DNA of 64,000 nucleotides, from contig JAWKRB010000012.1 in NCBI GenBank assembly GCA_041389885.1, positions 178,788 through 242,787 of the forward strand, given 5' to 3'. Both the position numbers and the translations under genes were made by a program. This DNA is from JAWKRB01 sp041389885 (GTDB lineage: Bacteria; Myxococcota_A; Polyangia; Polyangiales; Ga0077539). This document shows, piece after piece, positions 20,705 to 28,934 of this stretch; position 1 is the first letter of the stretch; each line of letters starts with the position of its first letter. Under the pieces are notes generated by a model. That model had not been told where the DNA came from and did not search any database. It saw nothing but the letters and a program-made list of their open reading frames with translations.

Positions 20705-21993
20705 GCGAGGCGCGCCTCTGCATCGTGGCCGTCGACGACGACGCCACCGTCCTCCAGGCGCTGCGTCAGCAGCTCCGCGAGCTGCGGCGGCCTGGACTGA
20801 ACGTCGAGGTCGCGGAGTCTGGCGAGGAGGCCCTCGAGCTCCTCGACGAGCTGGCGGCCGAGGGCGCGCGCGTGCCGGTGCTCATCGCCGATCAGCTCAT
20901 GCCGGGGATGAAGGGCGAGGCGCTCCTCGCGGCCGCCCACGCCCGCGACCCCGACACGTACACCCTCATGCTCACCGGGCGCGCCAGCTCCGACGCCGTG
21001 GGCGCGGCGGTGAACACGGCGCGCCTCTACCGCTTCGTGCCCAAGCCCTGGGACCACGCCGACCTGCTGCTCACCGTGACCGGCGCGCTCGACGCGTGGC
21101 TCCGCGACCGCGAGGTCGAGCGGGGAAAGGCCGCCCTCGCGCGGGCCCACCGCGCCAGCCTGCGCTTCGTGCCCGCGCGCCTGCTCGAGCTCCTCGGCCG
21201 CGCGCGGCTCACAGACGCCCGCGCGGGGGACCGCGTCGAGCGCGAGGTCACGGTGGTCTTCTTCGGCCGACCGCGAGACCGAGGCCTTCGAGAGGGGCGC
21301 GACGCCGCGGCGGTGCTCGCCTGGATCAACAGGCTCGTCGACCGCCTCGACCGCGAGGTGCACGAGCGCGGCGGCTTCATTCACGACGTCGCCGGGCACA
21401 AGGTGCTGGCGTTCTTCGCGAACGACGCCGACGCCGCGGTGCGCACGGCCATCTCGGCGCAGGAGATCCTCCGCGAGCTCAACGACGAGCGCGGGCGCGC
21501 GGGCGGCGGTCCCATACGGATCGACGTGGGCATGAGCACGGGGTCGCTGCTGCTGTCGGTGCACGGCGGCGACGAGCGGCTCTACTGCGGCGCGCTCGGC
21601 GACGTGATCAACCTCGCCTCGAGGGTGCAGAGCGCCACCCGCGACTACGACGCGCGGGTGCTGATCACGGGAGAGACCCTCGCCGCGCTGCGATCCCCGA
21701 AGGACTTCGCCGTGCGCGCCCTCGACGACGCGCGGCTCAAGGGCAAGCTCCGCCCCACGCGGCTGATCGAGGTGCTCGACGCGCTGCCGCCGAGCGCGCG
21801 CGCGCGGAGGGAGCAGACCTCGCGCGACTTCGAGGCCGCCCGCGAGGCCTTCGAGCAGGGCCGCGTCGACGAGGCCCGACAGCACCTCGCGCGGGTGCGG
21901 GCCGCCGACCCCGAGGACGGTCCCGCGGGGCGGCTCGCGGCGCGGTGGGACGCGCTCACCCCGCGCGAGGGCTCAGGCGGAGACGCGGTGTGA
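20701..21993 (+). CDS. Response regulator with degenerate nucleotide-cyclase homology domain
   Basis: A 430-residue protein. The receiver domain (about 1-125) has the acidic cluster VDDDA, LIADQLMPGMKG (phospho-acceptor Asp about 63), MLTGRAS and the Lys of PKPW. A class III adenylate/guanylate cyclase-like domain follows at about 150-370. The two metal-binding Asp are missing: the first site reads TVVFFGRPRD instead of FxD, and the second reads DVAGHKVLAFF instead of GDxxxAxF. A catalytic role is therefore doubtful, although the later GALGDVINLASRVQ motif is well kept. The C-terminal 60 residues look like a single TPR. The GTG start overlaps the previous stop (GTGA) and the gene ends overlapping the next GTG, so it sits inside a tightly coupled operon. 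Confidence 0.85.
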   Translation: MSEARLCIVAVDDDATVLQALRQQLRELRRPGLNVEVAESGEEALELLDELAAEGARVPVLIADQLMPGMKGEALLAAAHARDPDTYTLMLTGRASSDAVGAAVNTARLYRFVPKPWDHADLLLTVTGALDAWLRDREVERGKAALARAHRASLRFVPARLLELLGRARLTDARAGDRVEREVTVVFFGRPRDRGLREGRDAAAVLAWINRLVDRLDREVHERGGFIHDVAGHKVLAFFANDADAAVRTAISAQEILRELNDERGRAGGGPIRIDVGMSTGSLLLSVHGGDERLYCGALGDVINLASRVQSATRDYDARVLITGETLAALRSPKDFAVRALDDARLKGKLRPTRLIEVLDALPPSARARREQTSRDFEAAREAFEQGRVDEARQHLARVRAADPEDGPAGRLAARWDALTPREGSGGDAV

Positions 21994-23582
21994 CCGAGGA
22001 GCTCGAGCTCGCGTGGGAGCGCCAGACGATGACGCGCACGCGCACCCAGAGCCTCTGGCTCGTCGCGCTCACCGTGCTGATCGTGCCCATCGGGCTGTAC
22101 CTCGACAACCTCGGGAGCGACCGGCTCCGCCCCGAGTCGGTCGTGACGCGGCTCGTCATGATGGTCTTCTGCGTCGTGATGTTCGCCCTGCTCTACCGGG
22201 CGCGCACCTCGCGTGGCGTGCGGCGATTGAACGGGCTCATCCAGGTCGTTCTGACGCCCATCGTCGCGTACCTCACCGCGACCCACCCGCAGTACATCGT
22301 CTCGGTGCTGTCGTTCTCGCTGTTCCTCTGGGCCACCCAGGCGATCTTCACCTGGCCGCCCCGCTTCGCCGCGTTCTTCTTCGCCGTGCCTCCGCTGGTC
22401 TTTCTCCCGATGCAGCTCTGCTTCCGCGCCGCGGTGGATCGGCCCCAGGCCATCATCGCGACCGTCTACCTCGCGGCCTCGGCGCTGATCTGCGTCGTCT
22501 CGGCCACGCTGAAGTACCGCACCGCGCGCGCGGAATTCGTCGGGCGCTTCGAGCTGGCGCGCAGCAAGGAGGAGGCCGAGCGGACCCTCCGCCACCTCGT
22601 CGAGACCCAGAAGACCCTCATCAAGTCCGAGAAGCTCGCCGTGCTCGGTCAGCTCGTCGCGGGCGTCGCCCACGAGCTGAATTCGCCGCTCGGGGCGATC
22701 AAGGCGTCTGCGGGCACCCTCTCGGCCGCGCTCGCGCAGGTTCGCGCGCGCGGCGGGGGAGAGAGCGAGGTCGACGCGCTGGCCCGCGCGACGGCCGCCT
22801 GCGTCGACCACCCGCTCTCGCCCCGCGAGGAGCGCGCCCGTCGCAAGGCCCTCGCGCAGGAGCTCGACGCCGCGGGCGTGAACGACCCCGAGGCGATCGC
22901 CAGGGCGCTGGTCGAGCTGGGCTTCTTCGGAGACCCCAGCCCGTTTCTAGACCTCTTGCGCCGCCCCGACGTCCTGTCGACGCTCGACCGGGTCCACGAC
23001 TCGGTGGTGCTCGAGCGCTGCACCGCCACGATCGGAGACGCGGCGGCGCGAGCCGACAAGATCGTCAAGGCGCTGAAGTCCTACGCGCACCCTGGCGATC
23101 ACACGGGCGAGCGCACCGAGGGCGAGCTCAGCGCGCAGCTCGACACGGTGCTGACCCTCTACCGAAACCTCATCAAGCACGGGATCTCCGTCGAGCGCGA
23201 GTACGCAGACCGCGGTCGAATTCGCGGCCACCACGACCAGCTCAACCAGGTCTGGACCAACCTCGTGCACAACGCCCTCTACGCGATGTCCGGCGGCGGC
23301 AAGCTCGTGGTCTCCGTGAGCGCCGAGGGCGAGGACCGCGTACGGGTCGACATCACCGACACCGGCCCGGGCATCCCCGAGGCGGTGCAGCCGAGAGTGT
23401 TCGAGCCCTTCTTCACCACCAAATCCATGGGCGAAGGGACCGGGCTGGGACTCGCCATCTGTCAGGACATCATCCGCGAGCACAGCGGCACGATCACGTT
23501 CACCTCCGAGCCCGGTCGCACGGTCTTCACCGTGGTGCTCCCGCGCGAACGCGCCGGGGGGTCTACTGACAGCCGCGGCTGA
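21990..23582 (+). CDS. Membrane sensor histidine kinase 2
   Basis: A 530-residue kinase. Six hydrophobic segments lie between about 25 and 180, then a helical linker, and the H-box GQLVAGVAHELNSPLGAIKAS with His at about 227. An insert of about 120 residues lies between the H-box helix and the second dimerisation helix. The ATPase motifs are QLNQVWTNLVHNALYA (N-box), DITDTGPGIPE (G1), EPFFTTKSMGEGTGLGL (F/G2) and a final FTVVLP. The GTG at 21990 overlaps the previous stop by four bases. It probably phosphorylates one or more of the three receiver proteins encoded just upstream. The 3' end overlaps the convergent lipoprotein gene by 20 bp. Confidence 0.92.
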   Translation: MTEELELAWERQTMTRTRTQSLWLVALTVLIVPIGLYLDNLGSDRLRPESVVTRLVMMVFCVVMFALLYRARTSRGVRRLNGLIQVVLTPIVAYLTATHPQYIVSVLSFSLFLWATQAIFTWPPRFAAFFFAVPPLVFLPMQLCFRAAVDRPQAIIATVYLAASALICVVSATLKYRTARAEFVGRFELARSKEEAERTLRHLVETQKTLIKSEKLAVLGQLVAGVAHELNSPLGAIKASAGTLSAALAQVRARGGGESEVDALARATAACVDHPLSPREERARRKALAQELDAAGVNDPEAIARALVELGFFGDPSPFLDLLRRPDVLSTLDRVHDSVVLERCTATIGDAAARADKIVKALKSYAHPGDHTGERTEGELSAQLDTVLTLYRNLIKHGISVEREYADRGRIRGHHDQLNQVWTNLVHNALYAMSGGGKLVVSVSAEGEDRVRVDITDTGPGIPEAVQPRVFEPFFTTKSMGEGTGLGLAICQDIIREHSGTITFTSEPGRTVFTVVLPRERAGGSTDSRG

Positions 23583-23979
23583 AGTTGCTGCACATCGCGT
23601 TGCAGTTCGCCGGGGTGCAGAGCGTGCTCGGCGCGCCGCACGGCGACGCGCAGCTCTGAGCCTGGCAGGTCGCGAGCGCCTGGGTGGGCGCGTAGAGCTG
23701 AAACGTGTTGGGGTCGACGCAGCGCGCGGTGTCGACCCGCCCCTCCGTGCTCTGGCAGTAGATGCAGGTCGGGTCGCCGTCGCAGGTCTGCAGCGCGGCG
23801 CAGCAATTCGCGGCCATGCACGCGAAGCAGCCCTCGAGCCCCGGCGTCGCGACGAGGGTCGTGGTCGCGCACATCGCGCCCGCGCCACCGCCTCCGCCGC
23901 CCGGGCTGTTCGAAGAGCACGCCAGCACGACGGGAATGGCGAGTGCGAGCCAGCCCGGTGTCATCCCTTGTCGGTTCAT
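23563..23979 (-). CDS. Cysteine-rich lipoprotein, unrecognised family
   Basis: A 138-residue protein with a clear lipoprotein signal (WLALAIPVVLAC, Cys about 21) and a Gly-rich linker. The mature part contains 15 or more cysteines in patterns such as CFACMAANCCAALQTC, CIYCQST and CNAMCSNFSRGC. The spacing suggests a disulfide-rich surface domain seen in many myxobacterial lipoproteins; no function is known. A strong ribosome site (AAGGAG) sits seven bases before the ATG. It is convergent with, and overlaps, the histidine kinase gene by 20 bp. Confidence 0.8.
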   Translation of the reverse strand: MNRQGMTPGWLALAIPVVLACSSNSPGGGGGGAGAMCATTTLVATPGLEGCFACMAANCCAALQTCDGDPTCIYCQSTEGRVDTARCVDPNTFQLYAPTQALATCQAQSCASPCGAPSTLCTPANCNAMCSNFSRGCQ

Positions 23980-24446
23980 TCTTCGCTCCTTGAACCCGCG
24001 GCTCCCCCATGGAGTCGTTGGACACGACCGTACCGCGGTGTGGCCTGAACGTCACCAGGGCGCGCGGTCCGAACCGATGGGTCCTCCGCTCGCGTCGGGC
24101 TCACCCCGGGCTTCACGAAGCGGCGATCGAGAAGCCGTCGGGCGACGCGGGCGGTCCGATCGGTTCGACGCCCCAGGGCGAGGGCATCCATTCATCCTTT
24201 GGCTTCAAGGGGCTCGTCGCACGCGGAGACGCTTCCCGGGATCGTTCGGAGAGCAGTTCGAGGATCCGTGAAGCCTCCGCCCGGCGGCTGAAACCGCGGC
24301 GTCGCGCGGGGCGACGCAGGGCTCCATGGATCTCGCGCCTCCATCAGGGCGCCTGGCGAACGATCCCCGCTTCCCCCCTTCGCGAGCACCGCATTTGTTG
24401 AGACCCTTCGAGAGGTGATACGCCCGCCCTACTCGACGACCCGACC
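23980..24446. other. 467-bp intergenic region, no gene recognised
   Basis: This is one of the larger gaps in the window, between two divergently oriented lipoprotein genes. Short open frames on both strands have no signal peptide, family motif or convincing start. I see no clear promoter consensus, tRNA or strong hairpin. It probably carries the promoters of both lipoprotein genes. Confidence 0.4.
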
Positions 24447-24929
24447 ATGAGAGACCACCTCGCAGCGGGCGCCCTCGTGCTCACCCTCGGCCTCGGCTGT
24501 TCATCCTCCTCCACCGTCACCGACGCGGGAGCGGGCGACGTCAGCACCGACATTCCCACAACCGACATTCCCACAACCGACATTCCCACAACCGACGTCC
24601 CCACAACCGACGTCCCCACAACCGACATCCCCACAACCGACGTCCCCACAACCGACATCCCCACAACTGACGTCCCCACAACCGACGTGCCGCGCGATGT
24701 CGTCGCGAGCGACGCGTGCGCGCCCATCACCGACGACACCAGCGGACAGGGCACGAGCTGTCGGGACGGGGTCGCGTGCCCCGCGGGCTACACCTGTCAG
24801 GCGTTCTCGGGGATCGTCCTCGATCATCGGTGCCAGATCCTCTGTCGGCACAGCTGCGAGTGCCCGACGGGGCAGGAGTGCCTCGAGGTGCGCGACAAGG
24901 CCGGCAGCTGGTTTCAGTGCGGGCGCTGA
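24447..24929 (+). CDS. Lipoprotein with PTTD(I/V) tandem repeats and Cys-rich domain
   Basis: A 160-residue protein: lipoprotein signal LVLTLGLGC, then about ten five-residue repeats of the type PTTDI or PTTDV (15-bp DNA repeat), then a C-terminal domain of about 70 residues. That domain contains CRDGVACPAGYTCQ and CRHSCECPTGQECLE, an EB/EGF-like disulfide pattern. The repeat region probably acts as a flexible spacer that holds the Cys-rich domain away from the outer membrane. The next gene begins about 60 bp downstream. Confidence 0.82.
   Translation: MRDHLAAGALVLTLGLGCSSSSTVTDAGAGDVSTDIPTTDIPTTDIPTTDVPTTDVPTTDIPTTDVPTTDIPTTDVPTTDVPRDVVASDACAPITDDTSGQGTSCRDGVACPAGYTCQAFSGIVLDHRCQILCRHSCECPTGQECLEVRDKAGSWFQCGR
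24550..24690 (+). repeat. 15-bp tandem repeat, about nine to ten copies
   Basis: Copies of cccacaaccgacrtt/c encode PTTD(I/V) in the lipoprotein. Variation is almost entirely at one codon (Ile/Val), pointing to recent expansion by slippage. Confidence 0.9.
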
Positions 24930-24989
24930 CCACGCATTCTGCCGCGCCGCGGCGCCTGACCTCCGAGCGCTTCGATACACTCCCTCGCG

Positions 24990-25628
24990 ATGATTCATCC
25001 CCACACGCGCCTGACCTGGATCGACGCCACCGTCGGCACCGGCGTGATCGCCACGGCGCCCCTCCCCCGAGGCACCATCACCTGGGCCCTCGACCCCCTC
25101 GACCGCGTGATGCGCGCAGATGAAATCGCCGCGCTGCCCGAGCTCCTTCAGCCCAGCGTGCGCTACCGCGCGCTGCCCTACGCGACCGGCGAGCGCGTGC
25201 TGCTCTGGGACCACGCGTGGCTCGTCAACCACGACTGCCGCGCCAACACCCTGACCACGCCGGGCTTCTTCGACGTCGCCGTGCGCGACATCGCCGAGGG
25301 CGAGCAGCTCACCAACGACTACGCCGCCTTCGACCTCGACTTCGAGCTCCCCTTCGACTGCGTGTGCGGGCGCCCCGAGTGCCGCTACGCGCGGGGTGAG
25401 ATCGACGTGCCCGGCGAGCTCGCGCGGTGGGACGACGAGCTCCGCGAGGCCCTCGCGCGCATGCGCTTCGTGCCCCAGGCCCTGGGCTCCCTGGTGCGCG
25501 AAGAGGCCCGCGCGGTGCAGGGCTTCGCCGCGCGCTTTCCGCCGCCGAGCCCCTCGGAGTACACCCTGCGCGCCTACGCCACGGGGCGCGTCTCGACCGC
25601 CGCGCGCTCGGCGACCCTCGGCGGCTGA
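24990..25628 (+). CDS. SET-domain protein (putative lysine methyltransferase) 1
   Basis: A 212-residue compact SET domain. Motifs are GTGVIATAPLPRGTITW (SET-N), LVNHDCRANT (NHxC-type SAM/substrate motif, 79-87), GEQLTNDYAAF (Tyr111 at the catalytic position) and a post-SET zinc cluster CVCGRPEC (Cys124, 126, 131). SET proteins transfer methyl groups from SAM to protein lysines; bacterial substrates are mostly unknown. It is a paralogue of the gene at 28256-28843. Its 3' end overlaps the convergent A-T-GNAT gene by 55 bp. Confidence 0.85.
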   Translation: MIHPHTRLTWIDATVGTGVIATAPLPRGTITWALDPLDRVMRADEIAALPELLQPSVRYRALPYATGERVLLWDHAWLVNHDCRANTLTTPGFFDVAVRDIAEGEQLTNDYAAFDLDFELPFDCVCGRPECRYARGEIDVPGELARWDDELREALARMRFVPQALGSLVREEARAVQGFAARFPPPSPSEYTLRAYATGRVSTAARSATLGG

Positions 25629-28078
25629 AGCGCGCGCTCGACGAGCACCGCGCCGCCGTGAATCGGCGCGAGCTCGGCGAAGACCCTGCGGCCCTCGAAC
25701 TCGTAGTCGGCGTAGTCGAGGGAGAGCACCTCGGTGAAGCCCATGGCCCGAGAGAGGTAGCGCGTGACGCGGTGGGTGCACACGGAGACCGCGCGCTCGT
25801 ACCCCGCGGCCGCGGCGGCCTCGAGGGAGCGCGTCTCCATCGCCTGCACCAGCAAGAAGCCGTCGACGTCCGGCGCCGTCGCCGACATGCTGAGGTCGAA
25901 GACCTGGCCGAAGCGGAGCTCGGGCTGCATCGCGCGGTAGCTCGCGAGGAGGCGGTCGTCGCAGAGGTCGATCACCACGTCGCGGCCCGGAAAGTCTCGC
26001 CCCATCGCCGTGGGGGTGCACAGGTCGAGGCACACGCAGAAGCCCACCAGCCGGTCGCCGTCGACGGCGACGGTGGAGAGCGAGAGCTCAGGGCAGCTCG
26101 CGACGATCTCTCGCGCGAGGGAGAGGTAGTCGTCGGCGCGAATGCCGAGGATGACCGTGGTGGGGTCGCGGAGGGTGAACCACGCCGCCATGGCCTCGGC
26201 CACGCGCTCGGTCCACGCGTGTGAGAGCGGCTGGAGCGTGACCGAGGGCGCCTGCGTGACCGCCGGCGGGCACTCCGCCTCGAGGCGCTCGGCCAGCGCG
26301 GCCAGGCTCTGTGAGGGGCTGATCTGCGCGCGCGCGGTCGACGCGTCGAGCAGCGACTCGAGCTCCACCACGAACGACACCCACCCCAACGAATCGCCCC
26401 CGAGGGACCAGAAATCCGCGTCGCGGGGGATCGGGTCCTGGTCGAAGCGCGCCGACCAGAGCTGCGCGATCACGGTCTCGACCGCGCCCCGCGGCATGCG
26501 CTCGGGCGGCACCTCGGGGCTCGTGCGGGGGCGCAGCGCCGCCAGCGCGCGGCGGTCGACCTTGCTGGTGTGCGTGCGCGGCAGCGCGTCGAGGGCGAAG
26601 ATCCTCGCGGGCACCATGGGCGAAGGCACGCGGTCGGCGAGGGCGCGCTGCAGCCGCGAGGTCGAGACCGTCGAGGGCGACACGAAGGCCACCAGCCGCC
26701 TCGTGAGGGCGTTGTCGCCCTCTTGATGGATCACCGCGGCGGCGGCGGTGAGGGCGGGCTCGCAGGCCCGCAGGGCGTGCTCCACGGCCTCAAGCTCGAC
26801 GCGCACGCCCCGGAGCTTCACCTGGTGGTCGACGCGACCGACGTAGTACAGCGCGCCCTCGGCGTCGCGCCACGCCTGATCGCCCGTGCGAAAGAGCCGC
26901 GCGCCGGGCGCCTCGGGGTGCGCCACGAAGCGCTGCGCGGTCTCGTCGGGGCGCGCGTGGTAGCCCCGCGCGAGCACGGGGCCTCCGACGTAGATCTCGC
27001 CGACCTGGCCGACGGCCACGGGCCTGCGCTCGGCGTCGAGCAGCAGCACCTCGGCGCGGTCGATGGGCCGCCCGATGGGGGTGACCTCGCCCTCCTCGTC
27101 GCCGGTGATGCGCGCGAAGGTGACGTCGGCGCCCACCTCGGTGCTGCCGTAGAGGTTGAGCAGCCGCGCGTGCGGCACCGCGACGCGCAGTCGGCGCGCG
27201 AGCTGCGGCGGCAGGGTCTCGCCGCTGAGGGCGATCCAGCGAAGCGCGGGGAGCCGCTGCGCGAGCTCGGGCACCGCGTCGAGGAGCACCTCGACCTGCG
27301 ACGGCAGCAGGGTGATCCGCGTGACCCCCGCGTCGGCGAGGGCCGCCACGAGGCGGAGCGGATCGACCGAGTCGTCGGGCTCGATGACCGCCGTGGCGAC
27401 GCCGCGGAGCAGCCCGCCGAACATCTCCCAGAGCGAGTCGCAGAAGCTCAGCGCCGTGCGGTGCGCGAGCACCTCGTCGGCCTCGAAGGGAAAGGCCCGC
27501 CACATCCACGCGCAGCGGTTGAGGGTCATCGCGTGGGTGCCGCAGACCCCCTTCGGGCGGCCGGTGCTGCCCGAGGTGTAGAGCAGGTGCAGGTCGTCGA
27601 GGGGCGGGGTCAGCAGCGGCAGCGGCGCGTCGCAGCGCCGCCCGAGCTCGGGGTCGACGACCAGCGTCTCGGCGCCGAGCATCCGGCCCTGCGCGGCTGT
27701 CTCCCGGTCGCAGAGCAGCAGCGAGAGCCCCGCGTCGTCGATCAGGAACCGGTGGTGCAGAGGAGGCGCGGCGGGGTCGAGGGGCACCCACCGCGCGCCG
27801 ACGCTGATCACGCCGAGGATCGCCGACATCGACGCCAGCGACCGGGCGATCAGCACCCCCACCGTCGCGCCGGGCTGCACGCCCAGCGCGAGCAGCTCGC
27901 GGGCCACCAGGGCCGCGGAGCCGCGCAGCTCGCGGTACGTCAGCGCCCCGCGGGGCGAGCGGATCGCGACGCGCTCGGGCGTGGCGTCACACTGCCGGGC
28001 GAAGGCGCGGTGCACCGTGCCCGATGGGTCAGGCTCCGAGGGGTCGTCGACGGCGAGGCCCGAGCGGTCGTGGCACAT
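25574..28078 (-). CDS. Ebony-like A-T-GNAT amide synthetase, predicted beta-alanine-activating
   Basis: An 834-residue NRPS-like enzyme. The adenylation domain (about 15-515) shows A3 LLYTSGSTGRPKG (166-178), A5 LLNLYGSTEVG, A7 RLFRTGDQAW, A8 RVDHQVKLRGVRVELEAVE and the A10 Lys in THTSKVDRR (Lys506). A carrier domain has LGGDSL with Ser563 for phosphopantetheine. The C-terminal part (about 610-834) looks like an arylalkylamine N-acetyltransferase-type GNAT fold, ending TRYLSRAMGFTEVLSLDY and an H-x-G tail. The specificity positions read C-D-W-T-A-S-L-A-D-K. This agrees at seven of ten places with the beta-alanine code VDWVISLADK as I recall it, including the shift of Asp from 235 to 236. Domain order and length match insect Ebony (about 880 residues), which joins beta-alanine to amines. 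The acceptor amine here is unknown. It lies between two SET genes. Confidence 0.8.
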   Translation of the reverse strand: MCHDRSGLAVDDPSEPDPSGTVHRAFARQCDATPERVAIRSPRGALTYRELRGSAALVARELLALGVQPGATVGVLIARSLASMSAILGVISVGARWVPLDPAAPPLHHRFLIDDAGLSLLLCDRETAAQGRMLGAETLVVDPELGRRCDAPLPLLTPPLDDLHLLYTSGSTGRPKGVCGTHAMTLNRCAWMWRAFPFEADEVLAHRTALSFCDSLWEMFGGLLRGVATAVIEPDDSVDPLRLVAALADAGVTRITLLPSQVEVLLDAVPELAQRLPALRWIALSGETLPPQLARRLRVAVPHARLLNLYGSTEVGADVTFARITGDEEGEVTPIGRPIDRAEVLLLDAERRPVAVGQVGEIYVGGPVLARGYHARPDETAQRFVAHPEAPGARLFRTGDQAWRDAEGALYYVGRVDHQVKLRGVRVELEAVEHALRACEPALTAAAAVIHQEGDNALTRRLVAFVSPSTVSTSRLQRALADRVPSPMVPARIFALDALPRTHTSKVDRRALAALRPRTSPEVPPERMPRGAVETVIAQLWSARFDQDPIPRDADFWSLGGDSLGWVSFVVELESLLDASTARAQISPSQSLAALAERLEAECPPAVTQAPSVTLQPLSHAWTERVAEAMAAWFTLRDPTTVILGIRADDYLSLAREIVASCPELSLSTVAVDGDRLVGFCVCLDLCTPTAMGRDFPGRDVVIDLCDDRLLASYRAMQPELRFGQVFDLSMSATAPDVDGFLLVQAMETRSLEAAAAAGYERAVSVCTHRVTRYLSRAMGFTEVLSLDYADYEFEGRRVFAELAPIHGGAVLVERALQPPRVAERAAVETRPVA

Positions 28079-28255
28079 GGGGCGATTGCACCGGCTGGGA
28101 TCAGGGGGAGGGATCGACGCGAGGGCGGTCGCGGCGCGCGCTATTCAACCTCAGCGCGCGACGCGGTCAACGCCTCAGGCGTCGAGGGAGAGCGGGGCAA
28201 AACGCCGCGGCGCAGGGCGTTTTGTGAGGGGTGGGGGCGGCGTAGCGTGCGGGGG

Positions 28256-28843
28256 ATGTTTCACCCGTTCACCGACGTTCGCTTCATTCGAGAGGAGATC
28301 GGGTTGGGCGTGGTCGCGACGCGGCGGCTGCCCCGAGGGACCGTGGTCTGGGTCGCCGACCCCCTCGACCTCTCGGTGAGCGAGGCCGAGCGCGACGCCC
28401 TGCACCCGCTCTATCAATCTGCGCTGCAGCGGTTTGGATACCGTGATGAGCACGGTCGGTGGTGGGTCTCGTGGGACCACGGGCGCTACGTCAATCACTC
28501 CTGCGACGCCAACACGCTCTGCGGCGCGCACGGGTTCTCGGTGGTCACGCGCGACATCGAAGCGGGCGAAGAGGTGACCGAAGACTGGGCCTGGAACAAC
28601 CGTGACCTCGGGGTGCCCTGCCGCTGCGGCGCCGCCGCGTGCCGCGGGCGGGTGACCCGAAGCGACGGCCACGCGCGGCTCGCGCAGTGGGAGCGCGCGA
28701 TGCGCGAGGTCTACCCGCGCGTCCTCGAGGTCGAGCAGGCGCTCTGGGACCTCGTCGCCGACAAGGACCTCCTCCGCGACGAGCTCTCGGGCGCGCGGCC
28801 CCTGGCGACCTACGCGCCGCTGCTCATGCCCCTCGAGGGGTGA
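28256..28843 (+). CDS. SET-domain protein (putative lysine methyltransferase) 2
   Basis: A 195-residue paralogue of the 24990 gene. Motifs are LGVVATRRLPRGTVVW, YVNHSCDANT (79-87), GEEVTEDWAW and post-SET CRCGAAAC. The position normally held by the catalytic Tyr (DY) is Trp111 here, so activity or specificity may differ from copy 1. The ATG at 28256 follows a G-rich stretch. It is divergent from the A-T-GNAT gene with a spacer of about 180 bp. Confidence 0.85.
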   Translation: MFHPFTDVRFIREEIGLGVVATRRLPRGTVVWVADPLDLSVSEAERDALHPLYQSALQRFGYRDEHGRWWVSWDHGRYVNHSCDANTLCGAHGFSVVTRDIEAGEEVTEDWAWNNRDLGVPCRCGAAACRGRVTRSDGHARLAQWERAMREVYPRVLEVEQALWDLVADKDLLRDELSGARPLATYAPLLMPLEG

Positions 28844-28934
28844 GCGTCGCCCCCAATTCCCCCCTCCGGCGATTTCTCGCCGCCCCCGACGTCGCGGGCG
28901 GCGAGACCCGGCGCGGGCGTCGTAGTCTGTGCGC

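Noticed and set aside
23980..24446. Small ORFs in the 467-bp gap as genes
   Set aside because: No start with a ribosome site, no signal peptide, no family resemblance.
24550..24690. Short direct repeats as possible CRISPR or iterons
   Set aside because: 15-bp units are contiguous and in frame, encoding PTTD repeats.
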